Assembly (NCBI RefSeq): GCF_003182255.1
Contig: NZ_QGTQ01000023.1
Coordinates: 39,994 to 103,993, forward strand
DNA length: 64,000 bases
Source: Paenibacillus cellulosilyticus
GTDB taxonomy: Bacteria; Bacillota; Bacilli; Paenibacillales; Paenibacillaceae
Direction of reading: 5' to 3'
The notes beneath the pieces are model-generated. The model worked only from the letters and a program-made list of their open reading frames with translations, did not search any database and was not told the origin of the DNA. The position numbers and the translations under genes were made by a program. Shown piece by piece: positions 34,715 through 42,262 of the stretch. Positions within the stretch are counted from its first letter, which is position 1, and each line of letters opens with the position of its first letter.

Positions 34715-34749
34715 TGAAACGATCGCGCGATCGCGCGTCAGCCGTTTCA
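34715..34749 (+). promoter_or_regulatory. Structured leader hairpin before yabR
   Basis: TGAAACG (34715-34721) pairs with CGTTTCA (34743-34749), enclosing an almost pure GC/GATC palindrome (GATCGCGCGATC). A second small palindrome, CAGTGCATGGCACTG, lies at 34681-34695. No T tract follows, so this is a leader structure, not a terminator. Confidence 0.45.
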
Positions 34750-34795
34750 CATCTGACCAACATGTATAATTCCTTAGGGAGGAACATTTTCTTTT

Positions 34796-35278
34796 ATGGC
34801 AATTGAAGTGGGCGCGAAGTTAGAGGGTAAAGTGACAGGCATCACGCATTTTGGTGCATTCGTCGATTTGTCTGGAGGCGTAACAGGACTGGTTCATATC
34901 TCCGAGATAGCCGACAACTACGTCAAGGACGTCAAGGACCACCTGAAGCTGGAAGATGTCGTCAAGGTTAAAGTCATTAATGTCGACAAGGACGGCAAGA
35001 TCGGACTATCAATTAAACAGGCAATCGACCGGCCGGAGGGACAGCCAGCGCCTCAGCAGCAGCGTGAGCCACGTGCGGGCGGATTCAACCGGGGCGGCGG
35101 CGGTGGACAAGACCGCGGCGGACGTCCATTTAAATCATCCTCTGGTAAAGCGCCGTATGGAAAACCGTCATTCGAAGACAAAATGTCGCGCTTCCTGAAA
35201 GATAGCGAAGAGCGTATTTCTTCCCTCAAGAAGAACACCGAAGGCAAACGCGGCGGACGCGGAGCTAAGCGAGTATAG
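34796..35278 (+). CDS. yabR: S1-domain RNA-binding protein YabR
   Basis: 160 residues. One S1 domain (residues 1-75: GAKLEGKVTGITHFGAFVDL ... GKIGLSIKQA) related to polynucleotide phosphorylase S1, then a Gly/Arg/Gln-rich disordered middle (GGGGGQDRGGRPF) and a basic tail. It probably binds RNA or ribosomes. GGGAGG lies 13 bases before ATG, a long spacing. It has its own promoter and terminator. Confidence 0.92.
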   Translation: MAIEVGAKLEGKVTGITHFGAFVDLSGGVTGLVHISEIADNYVKDVKDHLKLEDVVKVKVINVDKDGKIGLSIKQAIDRPEGQPAPQQQREPRAGGFNRGGGGGQDRGGRPFKSSSGKAPYGKPSFEDKMSRFLKDSEERISSLKKNTEGKRGGRGAKRV

Positions 35279-35310
35279 AGCGGGTTTAAATGCATATGAT
35301 TAGCATAATG

Positions 35311-35340
35311 AAGCAGAACCTTACAGGTTCTGCTTTTTTT
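35311..35340 (+). terminator. Intrinsic terminator after yabR
   Basis: AAGCAGAACC (35311-35320), loop TTACA, GGTTCTGCTT (35326-35335) and a run of Ts. Compact and strong. Confidence 0.92.
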
Positions 35341-35532
35341 GCGTTTTGCGGCGGTATACCAATTACTTTCCCCCGAAAGTCCAGCTATCCCGACAGAGGA
35401 GACCCTAATTCGCCAAGCGTCAGCGGTTACATGGCTTGTCGATACATTCGGAAGCATGAGCCGTGAACAGCGCTCAATCCCAGGCTGGGCCTGCACGAAC
35501 GCGGTTCCCGACAAGGGTGCGGCACGGCGGGT
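35341..35532. other. Non-coding region before the spoIIE promoter
   Basis: About 190 bases of GC-rich sequence. I looked for the tRNA genes that B. subtilis carries before spoIIE and found no cloverleaf or CCA end. Nothing else recognised. Confidence 0.45.
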
Positions 35533-35602
35533 GTTTTGTCGCAAAAAAATTTTAGGCATAAAGCGAGTTGTGACAAACTTCATAAATCCGCGCTTCTATA
35601 AT
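35533..35602 (+). promoter_or_regulatory. spoIIE promoter with Spo0A-like boxes
   Basis: Perfect -10 TATAAT at 35597-35602. TTTGTCGCA (35534-35542) is a near match to the Spo0A box TTTGTCGAA, and TGTGACAAA (35568-35576) is a near match in the opposite orientation, overlapping a GTGACA that could act as a -35 with a long 22-base spacer. B. subtilis spoIIE is likewise Spo0A-dependent with an unusually long spacer. Confidence 0.6.
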
Positions 35603-35638
35603 GGGAAACACATTAACTCGGAAATGGTGGTGTATCTC

Positions 35639-38140
35639 GTGAGGGAGAAGAACAAGCTGGTTATGTTTCCAGGTGCACAGCAAGCGGGAACAGCAGCTGT
35701 CCAGAACGCGGTTCGCAAAGGCCGCGAATGGGCTGCCGGTCGTAAGCTTGTACAAATGGTATCTGCCAAGAAATGGACAATCCTTCTTGTTGCCGTCGGG
35801 TTCTTGCTTGGTCGCGCTGTCATTCTTGAATCGCTCATGCCGTTCGCCGCTGCGTATTTCGCTGTCCTTTATTTTTTAAGAAGAGAGGCTAGCTTCTGGG
35901 CAGGACTCGCCCTCGTTGCAGGCAGCTTCTTCGCACCGGTGCCCTCTCCGGGTTGGATCGCCATGGAGCTGGCCGTCGTGTTCCTGCTAATCAAAGGACT
36001 AGAGTCTTACGAGAAAGCTGAGTTATCGTTCGCGCCGCTGCTCGTGTTCACCTCTACCTTGCTCGTGAAGCTGTTCGGAGCGGTATTGGCACATACACTG
36101 GGGTGGTATGACCTGATGATGATCGCCGTTGAAGCCGCTTTATCGTTTGTCTTGACGCTTGTGTTTGTACAAGCAATCCCGGTGCTGACAATGACGAAGA
36201 GGTCGAGTGGGCTTCGTAATGAAGAAATTATTTGTTTGATGATTCTGATGGCCTCGATTATGACGGGGACCGTGGGCTGGGGCATCTATGGAATGTCTGC
36301 TGAACATGTGATGTCACGTTATATGCTGTTGCTGTTCGCTTTCGCTGGCGGTGCACCGCTGGGCGCATCGGTTGGCGTTGTAGCGGGATTGATTCTGAGT
36401 CTGGCTGATTTCAATGCGATCGTGCAGATGAGTCTGTTGGCGTTTGCGGGTCTGCTGGCTGGCCTGATGAGAGACGGAGGGAAAATGGCGGTTTCGTTCG
36501 GTATGCTGCTTGGCACTTCTATTCTATCTATATATATAGGAAGTCAATCTGATGTCATGGCATCGACCTATGAATCACTTATTGCAGCAACGTTGTTCCT
36601 GCTCACACCACGTCTGATGATTCGGACGATCTCCCGTTATGTGCCGGGAACGCAGGAGCATGTGAAATCGCAGCATGAATATGCAAGGCGCGTCCGTCAA
36701 GTGACGGCGGAGCGGGTGGAGCAGTTCTCCGAAGTGTTCCGCCAGCTGTCGAAGAGCTTCGGACAATTTAACGGTGCCGTTGAGGCAGTGAAACGAGAGG
36801 AGGAATTCAATCATTTCATGAATGCGGTGGCAGAGAAGAGCTGCCAATCGTGCCATCGCCGGAGTATGTGCTGGGATGCGAAGTTTTATCAGACGTACAA
36901 GCTGATGACCGAGATGATGACATCGGTCGAGGAGGGACGGAAGCCAACCAGCAAGGAAATGCCGAAGTCGTGGACTTCGCATTGCGTGAAGCCTCAGCAG
37001 GTGCTCGGCGTCATGTCGCAGCAGTACGAGCTGTATAAGAATGACCGTCATTGGAAGAAGCAAATTATCGATTCGCGCCAGCTCGTCGCTGATCAGCTGT
37101 CGGGCGTGTCACAAGTCATGGAAGATTTGGCGAAGGAGATTAAGCGGGAAGGACAAACGCTGCATTTGCAGGAGGAGCAAATTCGCGAGGCGCTGGAGGG
37201 GCTAGGCTTGTCCATTCAGAGCATCGATATTATAAGTTTGGAAGAGGGCAATGTGGAGATCGAGGTTTATCATCTATTCGCAAGGGGGTATGACGAATGT
37301 CGTAAAATTATCGCACCGCTGCTGACGGACATTTTGGGCGAAAATATTGCCGTGAAATCAGAGCGTTATCCGGAACGTCACGGTGAGCCTGCATTGGTTA
37401 CGTTCGGCTCGGCGAAGGAGTTCGAGGTCGAAACCGGTATTGCCGGTCTTGCGAAGGGCGGCGACCTGCTGTCGGGAGACAGCTTCAGCACCGTTGAGCT
37501 TGGCAACGGTAAATTCGCTGTCGCGATAAGCGACGGTATGGGCAATGGCGAGCGTGCAAGGCTGGAAAGCAGCACGGCGCTAACGATTTTACAACAATTG
37601 CTCCAATCGGGAATGGACGAGCGTCTGGCGATCAAGTCCGTCAACTCCGTGCTTCTGCTCCGTTCCCCTGACGAAGTATTCGCGACAGTCGACGTTGCGT
37701 TAATCGATATGTACACGGCGAAGACGACTTTCTTGAAGATCGGTTCAACGCCAAGCTTCATTAAACGAGGAACGGAGGTTATTCCGGTTACGGCGAACAA
37801 TTTGCCGGTCGGTATTTTACAAGATATTGATGTTGATCTCATTACGATGCAGCTGCAGCCAGGGGATACGCTCATTATGATGACCGATGGTATTTATGAT
37901 GCACCAGGCCATGCGGTCAATAAGGAGATGTGGATGAAGCGAATGATTCAGGAGATTAGCGCGACCGAGCCGCAGGCTATTGCCGACTCACTGCTCGATA
38001 AGGTCGTTCGCTATCATGAAGGTGCCATTGTTGATGATATGACGGTTGTTGTCGCACGTGTCGAACGCCACCAGCCGGAATGGGCAACCTTCCGTTGGAC
38101 AGGCATCCCGCGCTTCGAGCGCCCAAGGACGGTGAGCTAA
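35639..38140 (+). CDS. spoIIE: Stage II sporulation protein E (PP2C phosphatase)
   Basis: About 833 residues (B. subtilis 827). An N-terminal membrane domain with roughly ten helices (from WTILLVAVGFLLGRAVILES), a central FtsZ-interacting region, and a C-terminal PP2C phosphatase (FAVAISDGMGNGERARLES, LIMMTDGIYDAPGH with Mg/Mn-binding aspartates). It dephosphorylates SpoIIAA to activate sigma-F in the forespore and helps place the polar septum. A CQSCHRRSMCWD cluster sits in the central region. GTG at 35639 gives a family-like N-terminus (REKNKLVMFPG) and follows a GGTGGTG; ATGs at 35624 and 35663 are alternatives. Confidence 0.95.
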   Translation: MREKNKLVMFPGAQQAGTAAVQNAVRKGREWAAGRKLVQMVSAKKWTILLVAVGFLLGRAVILESLMPFAAAYFAVLYFLRREASFWAGLALVAGSFFAPVPSPGWIAMELAVVFLLIKGLESYEKAELSFAPLLVFTSTLLVKLFGAVLAHTLGWYDLMMIAVEAALSFVLTLVFVQAIPVLTMTKRSSGLRNEEIICLMILMASIMTGTVGWGIYGMSAEHVMSRYMLLLFAFAGGAPLGASVGVVAGLILSLADFNAIVQMSLLAFAGLLAGLMRDGGKMAVSFGMLLGTSILSIYIGSQSDVMASTYESLIAATLFLLTPRLMIRTISRYVPGTQEHVKSQHEYARRVRQVTAERVEQFSEVFRQLSKSFGQFNGAVEAVKREEEFNHFMNAVAEKSCQSCHRRSMCWDAKFYQTYKLMTEMMTSVEEGRKPTSKEMPKSWTSHCVKPQQVLGVMSQQYELYKNDRHWKKQIIDSRQLVADQLSGVSQVMEDLAKEIKREGQTLHLQEEQIREALEGLGLSIQSIDIISLEEGNVEIEVYHLFARGYDECRKIIAPLLTDILGENIAVKSERYPERHGEPALVTFGSAKEFEVETGIAGLAKGGDLLSGDSFSTVELGNGKFAVAISDGMGNGERARLESSTALTILQQLLQSGMDERLAIKSVNSVLLLRSPDEVFATVDVALIDMYTAKTTFLKIGSTPSFIKRGTEVIPVTANNLPVGILQDIDVDLITMQLQPGDTLIMMTDGIYDAPGHAVNKEMWMKRMIQEISATEPQAIADSLLDKVVRYHEGAIVDDMTVVVARVERHQPEWATFRWTGIPRFERPRTVS

Positions 38141-38141
38141 T

Positions 38142-38741
38142 ATGAAGTATAGAGTGAGTGTGAATGGAAAGCGCAGAACGAGAGAGCAGGTTAGCCGTGA
38201 TCGACATGTAGAGCGCCTGCAGGCGCAGGCCATAATGGTGGACGAGGTGGCAAGCCAGCCGGAGGAACATACTCAGCGTCAGGCGCATATCGGGCAGCAG
38301 AAACAGGTCCAGCCTCATCATATACGCATACAAGCTCGAAGCCGCAAGCGGACGCGAACGAGAGTGGCGTTCCGCATGCTGCCTCCGAGACAGACAGCCC
38401 TTATTTATACACCAATCAGGAAGGAGATCCGCTTGCCTGAACAGCTTCTGAATAAAATGAGCCTGCCGACAATTGAGGCGGTACTGCCGATTATGGAGGC
38501 TTCGAGGCAGGCGATGGTACAGGCGCGTTCCTCCGATCGGGTGCTGAAGCGGCTTCAGCCGAAGACGTTTCTATCACGAAGCTATTCGCGGTTTCGTATG
38601 GTGGAGCCGACCACTGCAAGGCTGCAGGTCAATTCAGCCCATCAAGCCGTTTATAGGATCCTCTCTGATAGAATGCGACGATTTAACTCACCCATTCGGG
38701 TGCCGCCAGTCGATACCGATCGGTACTCTGCAGGACATTAA
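38142..38741 (+). CDS. Uncharacterised basic protein coupled to spoIIE
   Basis: I do not recognise this 199-residue protein. It is strongly basic, with Arg/Gln/His-rich segments in the first half (for example QARSRKRTRTRVAFRML), no signal peptide and no membrane helix. The middle (LPEQLLNKMSLPTIEAVLPIMEASRQAM) looks helical. It begins one base after the spoIIE stop and is followed by a 17-bp hairpin, so it is in the spoIIE transcript and would be made early in sporulation. A nucleic-acid-binding role is a guess from charge alone. Reality of the gene is supported by position and length, not by homology. Confidence 0.6.
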   Translation: MKYRVSVNGKRRTREQVSRDRHVERLQAQAIMVDEVASQPEEHTQRQAHIGQQKQVQPHHIRIQARSRKRTRTRVAFRMLPPRQTALIYTPIRKEIRLPEQLLNKMSLPTIEAVLPIMEASRQAMVQARSSDRVLKRLQPKTFLSRSYSRFRMVEPTTARLQVNSAHQAVYRILSDRMRRFNSPIRVPPVDTDRYSAGH

Positions 38742-38764
38742 CGCAGCACTCATTAGGCTGAAAT

Positions 38765-38813
38765 GAATAGAGGTGTGCGAGCGGGCAACGGGTCCACTCG
38801 CACACCTCTATTC
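38765..38813 (+). terminator. Terminator hairpin after the spoIIE transcript
   Basis: Perfect 17-bp arms (38765-38781 and 38797-38813; core AGAGGTGTGCGAG) with a 15-base loop. The T tail is short (GTTTACC). Confidence 0.75.
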
Positions 38814-38948
38814 GTTTACCAACTAATTATGAATTTTTATTAAGTTGTCTCTCAACCTTTCTTCAGTACAAGTTCAGCATGCTTTAAGACTCCCGTGGTA
38901 CTTTTACCCAGTAAACAAATTTTTCGTGGGAAAGGTGGAAACAATCTT

Positions 38949-40418
38949 ATGAAATCATTTGGCAAAAAAATGATTGCTGGCGGCATCGCGACTTCATTCC
39001 TTCTTGGTACAGGCTTTGTAGGCACTGCGTTGAATCCGGCTGCATTTGCGGCTACGACTAGCAGCAGTTCGACCATATCGGGACATAACCAACCACAGCA
39101 ACAAGGAGGATACGGCTTCGGACTACGGATTGACGACGTTATTGCGGCGGCCGCGAATATATTGGACGTTGAAGAAAGCGAAGTGCTGGCAGCGCTGGAG
39201 GATGGCGGAACGCTCGCAGCATTCGCGGAAGATAAGGGGACGGATGAAGACGATTTTCTGGCTGAGCTGATCGCCGTGCTTGAAGCGCAAATCGATGATC
39301 AGGTTGATGAGGGAACGGTTACGGACGACCAGGCTGATACGCTGAAATCTACTTTAGAAGAGCAGCTGACGAAGCTGATTGAAACAGAAGGATTAAGCGT
39401 TAAGGGTAATATGCCGGAAGGCGGCATTGGTTCAATGGGCCAGCAGACGGGCCAACAAGTGTACAATTTGACTACACTTGCCGCCGCTATCCTTGAATTG
39501 GATGAGGATACGATCATGGCCTCGCTGCAGGACGGTCAGACGCTCGCAGCAATTGCGGAGGACGCTGGTGTGGACGAGGCTGATTTCTTGGCCGACTTGG
39601 TTAATGCGGTCACGGATGCGATCGGAGATGCCGTTGATGCCGGCACGCTGACGGATGATCAGGCTGATCAGCTGCTGGACAATCTGTCGGAGCGTCTGCA
39701 GCAGCAAATCGAGAGCGAAGGCGGAATGATGCGCGGCGGCGAGCAACCGGGCATCAACAATAACAATAACCAAAGCAGCGAAACAGACAAGAGCAGTACC
39801 ACCAAAGGATCGAACAATAACAATGCCAGCAGCACGAAGGTCGAGCTTAAGGATATGAAAGGCCACTGGGCGGAGCAAAACGTGAACGCACTCGTTGCAA
39901 GAGGCGTGCTGACCGGCGATCAGAATTCAAATTTCAATCCGAGTGGAACGGTGACGAAGGAGCAAGTCGCTACTATGCTGGCGAAAGGCTTCGATATAAC
40001 GACGACCTCGGCAAGCGATCAAGACTACAGTGACGTTCCGCAAAACCGTTGGTCTTACAGCTACGTCGAAACGACGCGTGGCTATTTCTCTGATGAAAAC
40101 GGTGGCAGCTTCAAGCCTACGGAAGCAATGAATAGATCGGATGTCGTCGTTACGCTGATTAAGGCGTTCCTTGACCAAAATGACGACTATACGCTTATGG
40201 GTGAAGACGAAGCGGTTGATTTGCTTGCGAACACTTTCAAGGATGCCGATCAAATTGCTGACGAGGCTGCTCCGTATGTAGCGACCGCTGTCGAGCTTGG
40301 TGTTATTAAAGGCGACAGCAACAGCAAGTTCAATCCGGAGAAGACCGTTACCCGTGCCGAAATCGCTACGATGCTAAACACGCTGCTGACGATTGCGGAT
40401 GAATCTGCTGACGAATAA
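38949..40418 (+). CDS. S-layer-homology protein with duplicated helical repeat
   Basis: About 489 residues, exported and wall-bound. A signal peptide ends near PAAFA. Two related helical repeats of ~85-90 residues follow (first contains DGGTLAAFAEDKGTDEDDFL and VDEGTVTDDQADTL; second contains DGQTLAAIAEDAGVDEADFL and VDAGTLTDDQADQL). An Asn/Ser/Thr-rich linker leads to three SLH domains (starting near VELKDMKGHWAEQNV, DYSDVPQNRWSYSYV and FKDADQIADEAAPYV), which anchor proteins to pyruvylated wall polymer. ATG at 38949 follows AAAGGTGG and is the natural start of the signal peptide. It has its own terminator and is an insertion between spoIIE and yabS. Confidence 0.9.
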   Translation: MKSFGKKMIAGGIATSFLLGTGFVGTALNPAAFAATTSSSSTISGHNQPQQQGGYGFGLRIDDVIAAAANILDVEESEVLAALEDGGTLAAFAEDKGTDEDDFLAELIAVLEAQIDDQVDEGTVTDDQADTLKSTLEEQLTKLIETEGLSVKGNMPEGGIGSMGQQTGQQVYNLTTLAAAILELDEDTIMASLQDGQTLAAIAEDAGVDEADFLADLVNAVTDAIGDAVDAGTLTDDQADQLLDNLSERLQQQIESEGGMMRGGEQPGINNNNNQSSETDKSSTTKGSNNNNASSTKVELKDMKGHWAEQNVNALVARGVLTGDQNSNFNPSGTVTKEQVATMLAKGFDITTTSASDQDYSDVPQNRWSYSYVETTRGYFSDENGGSFKPTEAMNRSDVVVTLIKAFLDQNDDYTLMGEDEAVDLLANTFKDADQIADEAAPYVATAVELGVIKGDSNSKFNPEKTVTRAEIATMLNTLLTIADESADE

Positions 40419-40450
40419 TATGGATTACATCGATAGATTCCTATAGAAAC

Positions 40451-40490
40451 GAAGAAGGCCTCCACCAGCAAGCTGGTGGGGGCCTTCTTC
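40451..40490 (+). terminator. Intrinsic terminator after the SLH gene
   Basis: Arms 40451-40467 and 40473-40490 (core GAAGAAGGCC/GGCCTTCTTC, then CCACCAG/CTGGTGG), loop of five bases. It ends in TTCTTC without a long U run but is very stable. Confidence 0.7.
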
Positions 40491-40574
40491 TGCCTGCTGC
40501 AACCGTCTAAAAGCGTTCATTTCGGGCAAAGCTGATAGAGAGAAGCATAGACTTGCATTTTAGGAGGCGATGGT

Positions 40575-41300
40575 ATGAAACAAATATTGCTCGTTACGGA
40601 CGGCTGTTCGAATGTAGGTGTCAGCCCTGTAGTCGCGTCTGCACATGCGTATGCGGAAGGCATTACGGTGAATGTGGTTGGTGTCGTTGATAGAGGTGAG
40701 GTTGGTGACTTCGGAGCAACTGAGATCGAGGAGATTGCGCGTGCGGGCGGCGGCATGAGTCGGCTCGTCAATACGAAGCAGCTGTCACAGACGGTACAGA
40801 TGATGACACGTAAGACGGTCGTTCAGACGATTCAGCAGGCGGTGCAGAAGGAGCTGCGTCAGGTTTTCGGACAGACGTCGATCGAATCGCTGCCACCGGA
40901 GAAGCGCGGCGAGGTCGTTCGTGTCATCGATGAGCTCGGTGAGACATCGAAACTGCGCGTTGCGCTGTTGATCGATGCGAGTGCCAGCATGAAGCCGAAG
41001 CTGTCGGCCGTTGAGGAAGCAATCCGCGATCTGATGCTTAGTCTGCAGGCGAGACAGGGAGCAAGCGAGCTGTCTGTGTTTCATTTTCCAGGCTCATCTT
41101 ATGGTGATGACTGTACGCTCGACCTCGACTGGACGAATAATCTCTCTGGCGTGCAGGCGATCTTCCCTAAGCTGCAAATGCGCGGCACGACACCAACGGG
41201 ACCGGCGATCATGCAGGTCATTGATTTTTACCGGCAAGGCGATTATGGTAGAAAGAGCAGAGATGAAACGGACGGGATGATGAGTGACTACGTCGTTTAA
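40575..41300 (+). CDS. yabS: YabS, VWA-like metal-binding protein
   Basis: 241 residues. The metal-ion site motif DASASM lies in the middle of the protein (about residue 134: LRVALLIDASASMKPKL), with a further site threonine in GTTPTGPAI near residue 215. The first 80 residues (ILLVTDGCSNVG ... AYAEGITVNVVGV ... EIEEIARAGGG) correspond to what is normally the C-terminal half of a VWA domain, so the two halves occur in swapped order. B. subtilis YabS appears to be built the same way. It is a sporulation-associated gene of unknown function. GAGGCG precedes ATG; the gene overlaps yabT by 17 bases. Confidence 0.88.
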   Translation: MKQILLVTDGCSNVGVSPVVASAHAYAEGITVNVVGVVDRGEVGDFGATEIEEIARAGGGMSRLVNTKQLSQTVQMMTRKTVVQTIQQAVQKELRQVFGQTSIESLPPEKRGEVVRVIDELGETSKLRVALLIDASASMKPKLSAVEEAIRDLMLSLQARQGASELSVFHFPGSSYGDDCTLDLDWTNNLSGVQAIFPKLQMRGTTPTGPAIMQVIDFYRQGDYGRKSRDETDGMMSDYVV

Positions 41301-42216
41301 GTTCAGTCTTAACCGCGGGTCGGTTGCGACCGGCAAGTGGAAAGGGAAGCAGTACCGGGTCGAACGATTGCTGGGGGAAGGCGCCAATGGCAAAGTATTT
41401 CTCGTCGAGCGGCACAAAGCGTGGTATGCGCTGAAGGTGGGTGCCGATGCGGTGGACCTGCAATCGGAGATTAATGTGCTGCAGTCGCTCGATTTGCAGA
41501 AAAGATCGAAGCGGCCGGAAACCGAGCCGTTTCTTGTCGATGTAGATGATTTGGTCATGCCTGACGGTCGTGAATATCCGTTTTATGTGATGCGTTATGT
41601 GCGGGGCGTCACGCTGGCGGAGTTTTTGGCCAAGGAAGGCTCCGAGTGGTTTCCGCTTGTTGGTTATAATTTGCTTCGTATGCTGTCCGATCTGCATGAT
41701 GCAGGCTGGGCGTTTGGCGACCTGAAGGTCGAAAATATTCTCGTAGCCGAATACGGCCGGGTCGAGCTCGTCGATTACGGTGGTCTTACAGGCTTCGGCA
41801 AGAGCGTTCGACAGTTTACGGAAATTTATGACCGCGGTTATTGGAATGCTGGCAGCCGAACAGCGGATGCCGGCTATGACCTGTTCTCGTTCGCACTGCT
41901 GTGCATCCAGCTGCACGACAGCAAGCACCTGCAGCTGCTGACCCGTCAACTGCTGCCGCAGAACCGCTCGCCGGAGGAGCTGCTGAAGCTTATTCAGCAG
42001 CAGCCGACACTGCGGCCGTTCACGGGCTGGCTTAACCAAGCAATGACAGGCGGGTTCGCTAATGCCCGTGAAGCGGCTGCTTCGTGGCAGCGGCTCGTCA
42101 GCCGATCCGATACGCTGAAGAGCGGACAGGCTGTGCCGGCTTGGTTGAAATGGATGTTCATGCTGTCGGCAGGTGCTGCCGCGAGTGCGGTCCTCTATCT
42201 ATGGATTGAGTGGTAG
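41284..42216 (+). CDS. yabT: YabT-like membrane Ser/Thr protein kinase
   Basis: 310 residues: a Hanks-type kinase domain and one C-terminal membrane helix (WMFMLSAGAAASAVLYLWI), as in B. subtilis YabT, a kinase active in sporulation and spore development. The glycine loop is LLGEGANGKVFLVE with the ATP lysine in WYALKVG. The catalytic loop reads FGDLKVEN: the usual HRD is FGD, but the aspartate, lysine and asparagine are kept. The Mg loop is DYGG in place of DFG. Start is GTG, inside the end of yabS. Confidence 0.87.
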   Translation: MTTSFKFSLNRGSVATGKWKGKQYRVERLLGEGANGKVFLVERHKAWYALKVGADAVDLQSEINVLQSLDLQKRSKRPETEPFLVDVDDLVMPDGREYPFYVMRYVRGVTLAEFLAKEGSEWFPLVGYNLLRMLSDLHDAGWAFGDLKVENILVAEYGRVELVDYGGLTGFGKSVRQFTEIYDRGYWNAGSRTADAGYDLFSFALLCIQLHDSKHLQLLTRQLLPQNRSPEELLKLIQQQPTLRPFTGWLNQAMTGGFANAREAAASWQRLVSRSDTLKSGQAVPAWLKWMFMLSAGAAASAVLYLWIEW

Positions 42217-42262
42217 GCGGCAGATAGCAGTGTAACAGCAAGACATCGAGGGGAAGGGTAGC

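Noticed and set aside
35341..35532. tRNA genes before spoIIE, as in B. subtilis
   Set aside because: No cloverleaf, no TTCRA T-loop in context and no CCA end found.
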